61,480 bases of DNA from Chitinophagaceae bacterium (GTDB taxonomy: Bacteria; Bacteroidota; Bacteroidia; Chitinophagales; Chitinophagaceae): the NCBI GenBank assembly GCA_025449935.1, contig JANWIJ010000018.1, forward strand, positions 1-61,480, given 5' to 3'. A program made the position numbers and the translations under genes. The notes beneath the pieces are model-generated. The model saw only the letters and a list, made by a program, of their open reading frames with translations. It was not told the DNA's origin and did no database searches. Of this stretch, positions 7,512 through 15,910 are shown piece by piece; the first letter of the stretch is position 1, and every line of letters begins with the position of its first letter.

Positions 7512-8711
7512 ATGATCACTGCAACAGCTAAAACATACCGGAATGCTTATACGGGCCTGTCCCGGGAAACCTGGCTGCTTTCCCTGGTCATGCTGATCAA
7601 CAGGAGCGGCACCATGGTGGTTCCTTTCATGACCCTTTACCTGACCAGCCCGGAAATGGGTTATTCAGTCGGGGCTGCCGGGATTGTATTTGGTTTATTT
7701 GGGCTGGGTGCATTCAGTGGTGCATGGCTGGGTGGAAGGCTTACTGATAAGATCGGGTTTTATCCCGTTCAGCTGATCACGTTACTCGGTGGTGGTTTTC
7801 TTTTTTTGGTGCTGGGGCAAATGAAAACCTATCCGCTCATTTGCATCTTCACCTTTCTGCTCAGTTTTGTTAATGAAGCCTTTCGTCCTGCTAACTCAAC
7901 GGCAATTGCGTTTTACAGCAAGGAAGAGAACCGCACAAGGTCATATGCTCTTAACAGGCTCGCCATCAACCTGGGTTGGGCCGTTGGCAGCGGGCTCGGC
8001 GGTTTCCTGGCACATATCAACTATGAGTTGTTATTCTGGGTGGATGGATTTACGAACATTGCAGCCGGCCTGTTGATGTGGCTCGCGTTGAAGCCTGTCA
8101 ATTATAAACCCACCCCCCATAAAAGTGCTGATCAGCCCCGGGTATTGTCTGCTTACAGGGATAAGACCTATATCTCTTTTATTTTGATCAGTATGCTATT
8201 TGCAAGCTGTTTTTTTCAGTTATTTACCAACCTCCCGGTTTACTTCAAAAAGGAATTGCATTTTTCAGAACCATATATCGGGCTTTTAATGGCCACAAAC
8301 GGTATCATCATTGCGCTGGTGGAAATGGTGCTCATTTATAAACTCGAAGGCCGGCAAAAAAACCTGGTCTATATTACGGCAGGTGTTTTTATTGTCGGCA
8401 TTTCCTTCCTGATGCTGAACCTTCCCGGGACTGCTGCCGCACTCGCCTTTGGAATGATCGTGCTGGTTACCGTTGGGGAGATTTTGTCGATGCCCTTTAT
8501 GAATAGTTACTGGATCAGCCGTACTCATTCTACCAACCGGGGACAATATGCCGCTTTATATACCATGGCATGGTCTGCCGCTCAAACATTGGGCCCGGTA
8601 GGTGGCTCACAACTGGCACAGCATTTTGGATTTACCATGTTGTGGTGGGTGATAGGCAGTCTTTCGGTATTTGCATCTTTTTCTTTCTGGAAATTACACA
8701 AGGCGGCTTAA
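7512..8711 (+). CDS. MFS transporter (drug/metabolite DHA-like)
   Basis: 399 residues with about 12 hydrophobic segments, the normal length of the family. The start is placed at ATG 7512, since the first 22 residues of the longer reading lack any membrane or conserved feature. The loop between TM2 and TM3 has GGRLTDKIGFYPV, the MFS G-x-x-x-D-(R/K)-x-G signature. A second half begins near ISFILISMLFASCFFQLF. This resembles DHA1-type efflux proteins such as MdtH, but the substrate is not predictable. Confidence 0.87.
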   Translation: MITATAKTYRNAYTGLSRETWLLSLVMLINRSGTMVVPFMTLYLTSPEMGYSVGAAGIVFGLFGLGAFSGAWLGGRLTDKIGFYPVQLITLLGGGFLFLVLGQMKTYPLICIFTFLLSFVNEAFRPANSTAIAFYSKEENRTRSYALNRLAINLGWAVGSGLGGFLAHINYELLFWVDGFTNIAAGLLMWLALKPVNYKPTPHKSADQPRVLSAYRDKTYISFILISMLFASCFFQLFTNLPVYFKKELHFSEPYIGLLMATNGIIIALVEMVLIYKLEGRQKNLVYITAGVFIVGISFLMLNLPGTAAALAFGMIVLVTVGEILSMPFMNSYWISRTHSTNRGQYAALYTMAWSAAQTLGPVGGSQLAQHFGFTMLWWVIGSLSVFASFSFWKLHKAA

Positions 8712-8855
8712 GGGATCTTTAAGGCAGGTACAAAACAATATCAACTTATAATAAATAATTATTAATAATTATTCTGCAACTGATCCAGGTTAACCGGCGG
8801 GGTAATAGCATAAATAAGGCCATTATTTGCAACCCTTTGCCAAAAGCTAATATCC

Positions 8856-8863
8856 TACATTTG
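8856..8863 (+). promoter_or_regulatory. Bacteroidota -7 promoter element of the phosphatase gene
   Basis: TACATTTG fits TAnnTTTG exactly, 23 nt upstream of the ATG at 8887. Two TTTG boxes (8826-8829 and 8836-8839) lie upstream but at non-ideal distance (26 and 16 nt). No Pho-box consensus is known to me for this group, so phosphate control cannot be judged. Confidence 0.5.
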
Positions 8864-8886
8864 TCAATCCTAATAAATATACATTC

Positions 8887-10506
8887 ATGCAAAGGATTTT
8901 ATTAACAGGTTGGGTTCTATTATTACTTAACCCGGGCATCCTGGCACAAAACCTTCAACGACCCAAACTGGTGGTTGGAATCGTGGTGGACCAGATGAGA
9001 TGGGATTACCTGTACCGTTATTACGACAGGTATGATGAAAAAGGAGGTTTTAAAAGAATGCTGAACCAGGGCTTTACCTGTGAGAATACACTGATCCCCT
9101 ATGCGCCTACTATTACTGCCTGCGGACACAGTACCATCTATACAGGTGCGGTTCCGGCGGTAAGCGGAATTACCGGAAATTTTTGGTGGGACAATGAACA
9201 GATGAGATCTGTCTATTGCACAGAAGATAAAACCGTAAAAACAGTCGGCAGTGTTTCCCAGGCAGGGCTGCAAAGTCCGCGAAACCTGCTGGTAACCACT
9301 GTTTGTGATGAACTGCGCCTGGCCACCAACTTCAGAAGCAAAGTAATCGGCATTGCGCTTAAAGACCGGGGCGGCATATTAACCGCGGGACACAGTGCTA
9401 ATGCAGCCTATTGGTATGATGCTACGGTGGGGAACTGGATCACTTCCACGTACTATATGACCGAGTTGCCAAAATGGGTCAGCGATTTCAATACAAAAAA
9501 ATGGGTTGATAAGTATTACCAGCAAGGGTGGAGTCTCTTATACCCGGCCAGCAGCTATGTGCAGAGTACAGCCGATGAGAAGAATTATGAAGGAAAACCT
9601 TTTGGAACAAAATTTCCTTATGAGCTAAAAAATTTTAGTGGCAAAGACTATGGCAAAATTGCGGCCACACCCATGGGAAATTCTTTAACAACCGAATTTG
9701 CCAGGGCTGCTCTTACCGCTGAAGGTCTTGGTGCTGATAGTATTACTGACTTCCTTGCCATCAGTTATTCTTCGCCCGATTATATCGGTCATACATTCGG
9801 TCCCAATTCGGTGGAGGCAGAGGATGGTTTCCTGAGATTAGATAAAGAGTTAGGGAATCTATTTGATTTCCTGGATGAGAAAGTTGGGAAAAATCAATAT
9901 ACCGTTTTTCTTTCGGCTGATCATGGGGTCGCTGAGGTTGCCGAATTCCTGCAGGAAAATAAACTGCCGGGTGGCCGCGTATTTATGAGTACTGTCACCA
10001 ACCGGCTGAATAAAGGCCTGGCTGAAAAATATAAGATCAGCAACATCATCGTCAGTGATGAAAATTACCAATTTCATTTCAACCACCCGTTGCTCGATTC
10101 TGCAGGGCTTGACCCGGAGGATATTACCAAATGGATCACCCGGCATGCAGCTTCCGAACCAGGCATTGACAGGGTTTTTGCGCTCGAAGAACTAAATGAA
10201 ATTCCCCTGCCGTCAACCATTCGTAAAATGCTAAACAACGGCTATTATCCTAAAAGAAACGGAGATGTGCAGGTGATCTTAAAACCAGGTTATATTGATG
10301 CTTACAGCACCACCGGTACCACCCATGGCCTGTGGAACCCCTATGACGCGCATATTCCATTGTTGTGGTATGGTTGGGGAATCAAACAGGGAAAAACGAA
10401 CAGGGAGACTTATATGTCAGACATTGCTCCTACCCTGGCGGCCATGCTGCATATCCAGATGCCCAGCGGAAGTTCCGGACAGGTAATTGAAGAAGTGCTG
10501 AAATAG
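8887..10506 (+). CDS. pafA: PafA-type alkaline phosphatase (phosphate-irrepressible, Bacteroidota type)
   Basis: 539 residues with a signal peptide (cleaved near ILAQ, residue 21), so it acts in the periplasm or on the surface. It hydrolyses phosphate monoesters with two zinc ions. The active site can be read: Asp35 in VVDQMRWDYL, nucleophile Thr77 in APTITACGHS, Asn98 in GITGNFWWD, and Lys159/Arg161 in ALKDRGG. The last three correspond to the N100, K162 and R164 that distinguish PafA of Elizabethkingia from E. coli PhoA and from phosphodiesterases of the same superfamily. Later metal ligands appear in SSPDYIGHTFGP, LSADHGV and TTHGLWNP. The name assumes orthology with PafA and rests on these residues and on length. 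Confidence 0.88.
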   Translation: MQRILLTGWVLLLLNPGILAQNLQRPKLVVGIVVDQMRWDYLYRYYDRYDEKGGFKRMLNQGFTCENTLIPYAPTITACGHSTIYTGAVPAVSGITGNFWWDNEQMRSVYCTEDKTVKTVGSVSQAGLQSPRNLLVTTVCDELRLATNFRSKVIGIALKDRGGILTAGHSANAAYWYDATVGNWITSTYYMTELPKWVSDFNTKKWVDKYYQQGWSLLYPASSYVQSTADEKNYEGKPFGTKFPYELKNFSGKDYGKIAATPMGNSLTTEFARAALTAEGLGADSITDFLAISYSSPDYIGHTFGPNSVEAEDGFLRLDKELGNLFDFLDEKVGKNQYTVFLSADHGVAEVAEFLQENKLPGGRVFMSTVTNRLNKGLAEKYKISNIIVSDENYQFHFNHPLLDSAGLDPEDITKWITRHAASEPGIDRVFALEELNEIPLPSTIRKMLNNGYYPKRNGDVQVILKPGYIDAYSTTGTTHGLWNPYDAHIPLLWYGWGIKQGKTNRETYMSDIAPTLAAMLHIQMPSGSSGQVIEEVLK

Positions 10507-10567
10507 TATTGCGTTTTCTTTGTAATTTCCTGATTGCAAAATTTCTATAACTACCAACCATTCCAGT

Positions 10568-11593
10568 ATGAAAAAAGTCAGCGCACTCCTTTTGCTTTTT
10601 TTTACCGCCGCCGGTTTCCAGGCCGCAGCGCAGGCAATCGACAGTATCAAATTTTTTACGGACAACCGGATCATTGACATGACACTAACCACAGACATCC
10701 GGAGCTTGCAAAACCAGAAAGGGGAAGACCAGTTCCAGGAAGCTGCTGTTGTTTGCAGGTTCCCGGACAGTTCAGTCATCAATGAGAATATACAGGTGGC
10801 GGCCCGGGGGAATTTCAGAAGAGGATATTGCCGTATACCGCCGATCTCGATGAATTTTCGCAATAAAACATCACCCCGGCTTTCTTCCCTGGGCAAATTA
10901 AAACTGGTATTGGGTTGTGGTGTGAAGTCGGAAGATGAGGAATTATTGCTGAAAGAATACCTGGTTTACAAGATCTATAACCTGCTGGAAGAAAAAAGTT
11001 TCCGGGTGCGGTTGCTGCGGGTAAACTATGTGGATACAAGAAATAAAACAAAACCCTTCACACAGTATGCATTTTTACTCGAAGATGATGCTGATATGGC
11101 GCGCCGCAACGGATGTAAGAAAAAAGACCACGGGCAATACCTGACGGAGGCGACTAACCGGAGCCAGATGACCATGGTGGCTATTTTTGAATACATGATC
11201 GGGAACACCGACTGGTCCGTACCCAACGGCCATAACGTGAAGCTCATATTTGACAGGAAGAATGAAGCATTGTCCCCGTATGTGGTTCCTTATGACTTTG
11301 ATTACTGCGGGCTTGTCAATGCCGGCTATGCCGTCCCCAATGAAATTATCGGAACTGAAACAGTCCTCGAAAGGGTATACAGGGGATTTCCAAGAAACAT
11401 GGAAGAAATACAGATCGTACTGGCCGAATTCAGGACCAAGAAAGAAAAGATTTTTTCCCTGGTTTCCGGCTTTACATTATTGAGTGAAAGAACCCGGAAA
11501 GAAATGACCCGGTACCTGGAAGAATTCTTCAAAATGATCGAAAACAGGAATGATGTGAAAAATATTTTCATTGATAATGCAAGAACGAGTTAA
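10568..11593 (+). CDS. Exported protein with CotH/HipA-like kinase signature, uncharacterised
   Basis: 341 residues with a Sec signal peptide (cleavage near AAAQ, residue 22). No standard family is certain, but key spots recall atypical kinases of the CotH/HipA/FAM20 type: a Lys in a strand (GKLKLVLGCG, Lys112), a helix LLLKEYLVYKIYNLL, then IFEYMIGNTDWSVPNGHNV, where Asp215 sits where the catalytic Asp of the NTD motif is expected, and VVPYDFDYCG, where Asp243 or Asp245 would bind magnesium. If correct it would be a secreted kinase that modifies proteins, lipids or sugars outside the cytoplasm. A kinase fold is inferred from motif spacing only. The gene is downstream of pafA by 61 nt on the same strand, hinting at a phosphate-related unit. 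Confidence 0.55.
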   Translation: MKKVSALLLLFFTAAGFQAAAQAIDSIKFFTDNRIIDMTLTTDIRSLQNQKGEDQFQEAAVVCRFPDSSVINENIQVAARGNFRRGYCRIPPISMNFRNKTSPRLSSLGKLKLVLGCGVKSEDEELLLKEYLVYKIYNLLEEKSFRVRLLRVNYVDTRNKTKPFTQYAFLLEDDADMARRNGCKKKDHGQYLTEATNRSQMTMVAIFEYMIGNTDWSVPNGHNVKLIFDRKNEALSPYVVPYDFDYCGLVNAGYAVPNEIIGTETVLERVYRGFPRNMEEIQIVLAEFRTKKEKIFSLVSGFTLLSERTRKEMTRYLEEFFKMIENRNDVKNIFIDNARTS

Positions 11594-11665
11594 TCATTTT
11601 TACCGGGCAGGATGCAACGTTAAACCAGCCCGGAAACTCTTACATTCGCATCAAAATAAACCTAC

Positions 11666-11923
11666 ATGGAATTAAAAGAGCAATTTGAACTGGCAGCGGC
11701 AGAAAGTAAAAGCCTCTCTGAAAAGCCCAGCAACGAAACCTTACTTCAACTTTATTCATTGTATAAACAAGGGAGTACCGGCGATATTAATACGGACCCT
11801 CCTGCAAATCCCTTCGATTTTGTAGCCAAAGCGAAGTATGAAGCCTGGGCCGCCCTGAAGGGGAAATCTGCTACTGATGCCATGACCGAATATGTTGAAC
11901 TGATCAGAAAACTAAAAGTATAA
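11666..11923 (+). CDS. Acyl-CoA-binding protein (ACBP family)
   Basis: 85 residues, the typical length of a single ACBP four-helix domain. The diagnostic block LYSLYKQGSTGDINTDPP followed by PFDFVAKAKYEAWAALKGKS matches the acyl-CoA binding signature (LYKQATxGDxNxxxPG, then KAKWxAW). It binds medium- to long-chain acyl-CoA esters in the cytosol and may buffer or deliver them for lipid synthesis. No signal peptide. Its stop codon (11921-11923) directly abuts the end of the convergent GT4 gene (11924). Confidence 0.93.
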   Translation: MELKEQFELAAAESKSLSEKPSNETLLQLYSLYKQGSTGDINTDPPANPFDFVAKAKYEAWAALKGKSATDAMTEYVELIRKLKV

Positions 11924-13060
11924 TTATCCCGCCGGCAAGGCGTTATATATCTCATCAAACTTTTTACCTACTACCGCATAGCTGAATTTGCTTTTCGCAT
12001 TTTCAGCTATTTTTTTTCTGTCATACCGTGATTGATTTTTTATCATTTCTTCCATGCTGTCAGCCAGGGACGCTTCATCGCCCGCTCCTACCAGCAGCGC
12101 CGCGGACACATCCACGAGTTCAGGAATACCGCCCACCCGCGTGGCAATTACCGGGAGACCGCAACACAATGCTTCGCCAATAACACAGGGAGAATTTTCA
12201 ATTTGGCTGAATAGTACAAAACAATCAGCCGACTGCATCTCTTTGGCTACTTCTTCGTAGGGTATTTCTCCTTTAAAAGAAACGGATCGTTCCGGGAGGC
12301 CTGATTCATCCGCAACATGCTGTAACGACTGATCCGTATTCCCGACCATCACCAGTTCTGCAGCATGCCCCCGTTCCAGTAGATTGCGGAAGGCTCTCAA
12401 TATTCCTGCCGGGTTCTTTAAAGGAACCATGTTTGATACATGAATAAACCTGAAGGCCGGCTCATTCTTTCCTGCGTAAAAAAACAAGTTCGTATCCACC
12501 ACATTGGGCACTACCTCATAATTTTTTTTTACCACCAGCCTGTTCACTCCTTCTGCCAGGTACTTGCTTACGCTCAGAAATTTCTCCGCCCCGCTGAATA
12601 TGGACCTGGTAACGCGTTTGAACGTTTTGCTTCGCCCGGAATAATTCAACAGCTCAACATCATTGTAAATACCCCAGTGTTCTGTAACAACATAAGGAAT
12701 CCCAAACCTTTTTTTCATCCAAATTGCGAACATACCTGCCTTGAAGGGCACCTGCACATGTACGGCGGCAGGCTCCCCGTTTTCAGTAATATATTTACGG
12801 ATCGCTTTCCGGGAAATAGCGAGCCACCGGTAATGTGCCATCAACCTTCCCCAGGGAGTTGAGGAACGTTTGAAATAAATTATATGCTCTGTTAGTCCTC
12901 CTGATTTCCGGGTATCTTCCTCTGTACCGGATATTTTCCCGGTAGCATCCCCGGTAACGTGAATTACATAAATATCATTAAAGAGCGATGCCGCACGGGC
13001 ATGCCGTTGTATAAAGTCACCATTAAAGGGTTCTGTTTTGCCTGGATACCAGCTGCACAA
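11924..13060 (-). CDS. Glycosyltransferase family 4, apparent start disrupted by frameshift
   Basis: About 378 residues visible. It is a GT-B enzyme: an N-terminal nucleotide-fold half (FNGDFIQRHARAASLF), VTEHWGIYND in the middle, and a donor-binding half with NMVPLKNPAGILRAF and the ExxxxxxxE motif ENSPCVIGE followed by ALCCGLPVIATRVGGIPELV. It likely transfers a sugar to a cell-surface glycan; the substrate is unknown. There is no ATG: the frame opens only with TTG at 13060, which would cut off the first beta-strand KKILWL that these enzymes normally have. That strand is encoded just upstream, and an ATG at 13092-13090 would read into it if the A7 run (13069-13075) had one more base. The flanking gene on the other side is convergent acbP. 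Confidence 0.85.
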   Translation of the reverse strand: MCSWYPGKTEPFNGDFIQRHARAASLFNDIYVIHVTGDATGKISGTEEDTRKSGGLTEHIIYFKRSSTPWGRLMAHYRWLAISRKAIRKYITENGEPAAVHVQVPFKAGMFAIWMKKRFGIPYVVTEHWGIYNDVELLNYSGRSKTFKRVTRSIFSGAEKFLSVSKYLAEGVNRLVVKKNYEVVPNVVDTNLFFYAGKNEPAFRFIHVSNMVPLKNPAGILRAFRNLLERGHAAELVMVGNTDQSLQHVADESGLPERSVSFKGEIPYEEVAKEMQSADCFVLFSQIENSPCVIGEALCCGLPVIATRVGGIPELVDVSAALLVGAGDEASLADSMEEMIKNQSRYDRKKIAENAKSKFSYAVVGKKFDEIYNALPAG

Positions 13061-13163
13061 CCATAGTATTTTTTTCCGCTCTGCCAGGTCATAAAAATAA
13101 ACCAGCGGGAACTCTGAACAAAACTCTGCTGGATTTATTTAGATATCTTTCCGGCCCAGGGCA

Positions 13164-13538
13164 TTAATCCAACACCGGTACCAGCCGGATAAATTCATCC
13201 CGGTTGAGGTAGTAGAAAAGCAATAAATAAATGATTGGGAGAAAACTGAAAACCTTAATTACCAGCATGCCGGTCAGGTAACCCGAGAGGTATAACCCCG
13301 ACCAAACGATAAAACCGCCCAGCAATTGTTTATCGCTGATTGAACAAACCACTTTGAAACAATACACCGGAAGTTCCTTATACACCAGTTTGAGTGGCTT
13401 TGTAAAATGATACCCGTCTGTGACCACCACTTTCGGGTTGTTTTGCTGTACGGTGATGACCACTGGCTTGGTATTCACCAGGGGATAAATCTCTTTCCCG
13501 TTCACAATAGCTCTTATTTTCAGGAAACTGAGCAGCAC
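13164..13538 (-). CDS. Small hypothetical protein with C-terminal membrane segments
   Basis: About 124 residues, with GTG 13538 as the best start. The frame continues open without an ATG to about 13614, so the true start is unsettled and a rare start or another frame error is possible. The first 70 residues look like a beta-rich domain (AIVNGKEIYPLVNTKPVVITV, then NPKVVVTDGYHFTKP). Two hydrophobic segments follow: residues about 75-96 (GFIVWSGLYLSGYLTGMLVI) and about 98-112 (FLPIIYLLLFYYL). This pattern resembles small Bacteroidota proteins with a beta-sandwich before two membrane helices. Function unknown. It lies 100 nt downstream of tpiA on the same strand and may be part of that unit. Confidence 0.5.
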   Translation of the reverse strand: MLLSFLKIRAIVNGKEIYPLVNTKPVVITVQQNNPKVVVTDGYHFTKPLKLVYKELPVYCFKVVCSISDKQLLGGFIVWSGLYLSGYLTGMLVIKVFSFLPIIYLLLFYYLNRDEFIRLVPVLD

Positions 13539-13638
13539 CTGGTTTTTACGTTGTATAACGATATGGTAAGGGGTAGAGATTAAATTGTTGATTAAAATGA
13601 ATAATTAAAATACAAGCCTCCTGTACCGGATTACCACC

Positions 13639-14400
13639 TTATTTCAGGGCCTTAATGATCTCAATAAAGTCCGCAGACACGAGGGAGGCGCCTCCCACCA
13701 GACCTCCATCCACATCCGGGCAACTGAATAGTTCTTTTGCATTATTGGCTTTCACACTTCCACCGTACAAAATGGGCACCTGGTCCGCGATGGTCTCCCC
13801 GTATTTTGACGCTACTACAGAACGAAGAAACCGGTGCATTTCTTGTGCCTGTTCCGTGGTAGCTGTTTTCCCCGTGCCGATGGCCCAGACCGGTTCATAC
13901 GCAATGATAATATCTTTTATTTTTTCTTCCGGCAGGTGAAACAGGGAATCTTTCAACTGGGCTGCTACATAGTGGTTTTGCGTGCCGGTTTCACGGATTT
14001 CCAGTGATTCCCCGCAGCAAAAAACAGGTGTGATAAAATGTTCAAAACACAGGTCCACCTTTTCAGCCAGAACCGCATTGTTCTCGCTGAAATACTCCCT
14101 TCGCTCACTATGGCCGACGATGCAATAATTAATACCCAACGAGTGGATCATTTCTGCCGATACTTCACCGGTATACGCACCGGATTTTTTATGATAACAG
14201 TTTTGGGAAGCGGCATAATAATGCTGTTCTTCCTGCACTTCGCTCCTGGTCATCAACAAATAAGGATAGGGCACTGCAAAAAGGGTAAACTGATGAGGAG
14301 CCAGCTCTATTTTAGCACCCAGAATATCGTCCAGCAGTTTTTCCCCCTGCTGGTAAGTAAGATTCATTTTCCAGTTTGCAGCCGCAATTTGTTTTCGCAT
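13639..14400 (-). CDS. tpiA: Triosephosphate isomerase
   Basis: 253 residues, the normal length. It interconverts dihydroxyacetone phosphate and glyceraldehyde 3-phosphate in glycolysis. All catalytic parts are visible: Asn9 and Lys11 in ANWKMN, His97 in IVGHSERRE, catalytic Glu169 in IIAYEPVWAIGTGKTA (the flexible loop 6 follows) and the phosphate-binding glycines in LYGGSVKANNAKE and DGGLVGGASL. It starts 56 nt after the alternative glmU on the same strand, which makes a two-gene unit linking central sugar phosphates and amino-sugar nucleotide supply; the pairing is known in related genomes, but regulation is not visible. Confidence 0.97.
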   Translation of the reverse strand: MRKQIAAANWKMNLTYQQGEKLLDDILGAKIELAPHQFTLFAVPYPYLLMTRSEVQEEQHYYAASQNCYHKKSGAYTGEVSAEMIHSLGINYCIVGHSERREYFSENNAVLAEKVDLCFEHFITPVFCCGESLEIRETGTQNHYVAAQLKDSLFHLPEEKIKDIIIAYEPVWAIGTGKTATTEQAQEMHRFLRSVVASKYGETIADQVPILYGGSVKANNAKELFSCPDVDGGLVGGASLVSADFIEIIKALK

Positions 14401-14456
14401 ATTAAATATTATTTTTCTTTTGGGTTAATTCCTGATAAAGGGAATCAATGCAGCAT

Positions 14457-15635
14457 TCACCATTTCTCAAACACATATTTCAGAATACTGTTCTCTTCCT
14501 CACTGACTGCCTGCCCTTTCAATTCTTTCCAGTCCCCGATATCTGCCACGGCTTTTTCAAATTCATAGCGTTTCACGCCTTCGCTTCCCCAGCTAAAGTT
14601 GGGAATATATTTGGGGGTTAGCCCCGATCCAAACACGTTACAGCTGACACCGATCACGGTTCCGGTATTGATGGCCGTGTTCACCGCGGTGCGGGAAAAA
14701 TCTCCCATCATCACCCCGCATTTTTTACCTGCATTCAATTCCCCGGCAGGTGTCCAGATCTTTACATCACTGGCATTGTTCTTAATATTTGAATTGGTAG
14801 TGCCCGCTCCCATATTGCACCATTCTCCTATTACGGAGTCGCCCAGGTAACCGTCATGCGCTTTGTTTGAATACCCAAACAACACAGCATTCTTTATTTC
14901 CCCACCCACCACGCAGCGCGGACCCAGTGTAGTGGCGCCATATGCTTTTGTCCCCATTTTCAGGCAGGCGCCTTCGCCCATGGCAAAGGGACCGCGTATC
15001 ATACAGCCTTCCATCACCTCCGCATTTTTACCGATATACACCGGGCCGGTTTCTGCATTAATAATGCAATGTTCCATCCTTGCACCTTTATCCAAAAAAA
15101 CCCGGGAAGGTTTTACGACCCTGTTCGTCTTTGATACTGGCTGCGATTTCCGTCTTGCCGTTAACAATTCATAGTCACGCCGGATGGCCCAGTCGTTGAG
15201 TTGAAAAATATCCCATGGGAATTGTATCGTTTTTATCTCATCCTTGCTGGTCACAGCGTTTCCGACCTTTATTTTATGACGGTCAATGATTTCATTTTTT
15301 GTAACCCGGTAAGCGACCCCATTTCCTGCCGGCGTTGCCACAAACTCACCGTCCTTCAGGCGGCGGATAGCTTTTACCAGTTTGGAGGTAGGCAGCAGGT
15401 TACCATGAATGATATAGCAAATGCCATCTTCCACCACTTCATCAATATTTACTGAGCGGTGGAGGTCCTTGTAATCATCCTCTTTCTTATCGAATGAAGA
15501 AAGACCCAGCATCCGTTCCCATTTTTCACGGATAGTGAGTATACCCACCCGGATATCCTGCATCTGTCTGGTCAGCGTAAAGGGGTGCAGGTTCTCCGGC
15601 TGGCAAAACTCTTCGGTAAAAATGATTTTGTTCAT
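14457..15635 (-). CDS. Bacteroidota-type alternative GlmU (sugar nucleotidyltransferase with left-handed beta-helix)
   Basis: 392 residues. The N-terminus (MNKIIFTEEFCQPENLHPFTLTRQ, then DIRVGILTIREKW) and the overall layout match the alternative bacterial GlmU group (TIGR03991-like), which is thought to replace GlmU in Bacteroidetes by making UDP-GlcNAc from glucosamine 1-phosphate. The C-terminal two thirds carry hexapeptide repeats of a left-handed beta-helix (VYIGKNAEVMEGCMIRGPFA, then VVGGEIKNAVLFGYSNKAHD, GDSVIGEWCNMGAGT), the acyltransferase part. The classical nucleotidyltransferase G-x-G-T-R-M signature is not evident, as is usual in this group. Start ATG 15635, preceded by a TAAATTTG element. 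Confidence 0.85.
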   Translation of the reverse strand: MNKIIFTEEFCQPENLHPFTLTRQMQDIRVGILTIREKWERMLGLSSFDKKEDDYKDLHRSVNIDEVVEDGICYIIHGNLLPTSKLVKAIRRLKDGEFVATPAGNGVAYRVTKNEIIDRHKIKVGNAVTSKDEIKTIQFPWDIFQLNDWAIRRDYELLTARRKSQPVSKTNRVVKPSRVFLDKGARMEHCIINAETGPVYIGKNAEVMEGCMIRGPFAMGEGACLKMGTKAYGATTLGPRCVVGGEIKNAVLFGYSNKAHDGYLGDSVIGEWCNMGAGTTNSNIKNNASDVKIWTPAGELNAGKKCGVMMGDFSRTAVNTAINTGTVIGVSCNVFGSGLTPKYIPNFSWGSEGVKRYEFEKAVADIGDWKELKGQAVSEEENSILKYVFEKW

Positions 15636-15651
15636 GTCCTGAAGTATCTGC

Positions 15652-15659
15652 CAAATTTA
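15652..15659 (-). promoter_or_regulatory. Bacteroidota -7 element for the alternative glmU - tpiA unit
   Basis: On the minus strand TAAATTTG fits TAnnTTTG, 16 nt upstream of the ATG at 15635. It gives a leader of about 11 nt. No clear TTTG box at 19-21 nt spacing. Confidence 0.5.
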
Positions 15660-15910
15660 GGTAAAACTATGGGGCTGCCAGCGTCTTTACGGCTATGGGT
15701 TCCCGCGGCTGAATGTTAACCGGGTGACTAAATCATGTTGTTCCAGGGAAGCTTATTTAAAGGTACACCCTGCTGTAGTGGTGCCGCCGGGGAGGCAATT
15801 CCACCCGGGTTTCCTTACTTTGTACAGGCAATTATTTGCACCAGCCGGCATATGCTTTTGTAAGAAACAGGATAGAACTCCCCTATTAATCACCCTGAAA
15901 AATTAATACC

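Noticed and set aside
15724-15906. A 60-codon plus-strand frame upstream of the 102-residue protein
   Set aside because: Pro/Cys-rich composition unlike the neighbours, no start signal and no recognisable motif.
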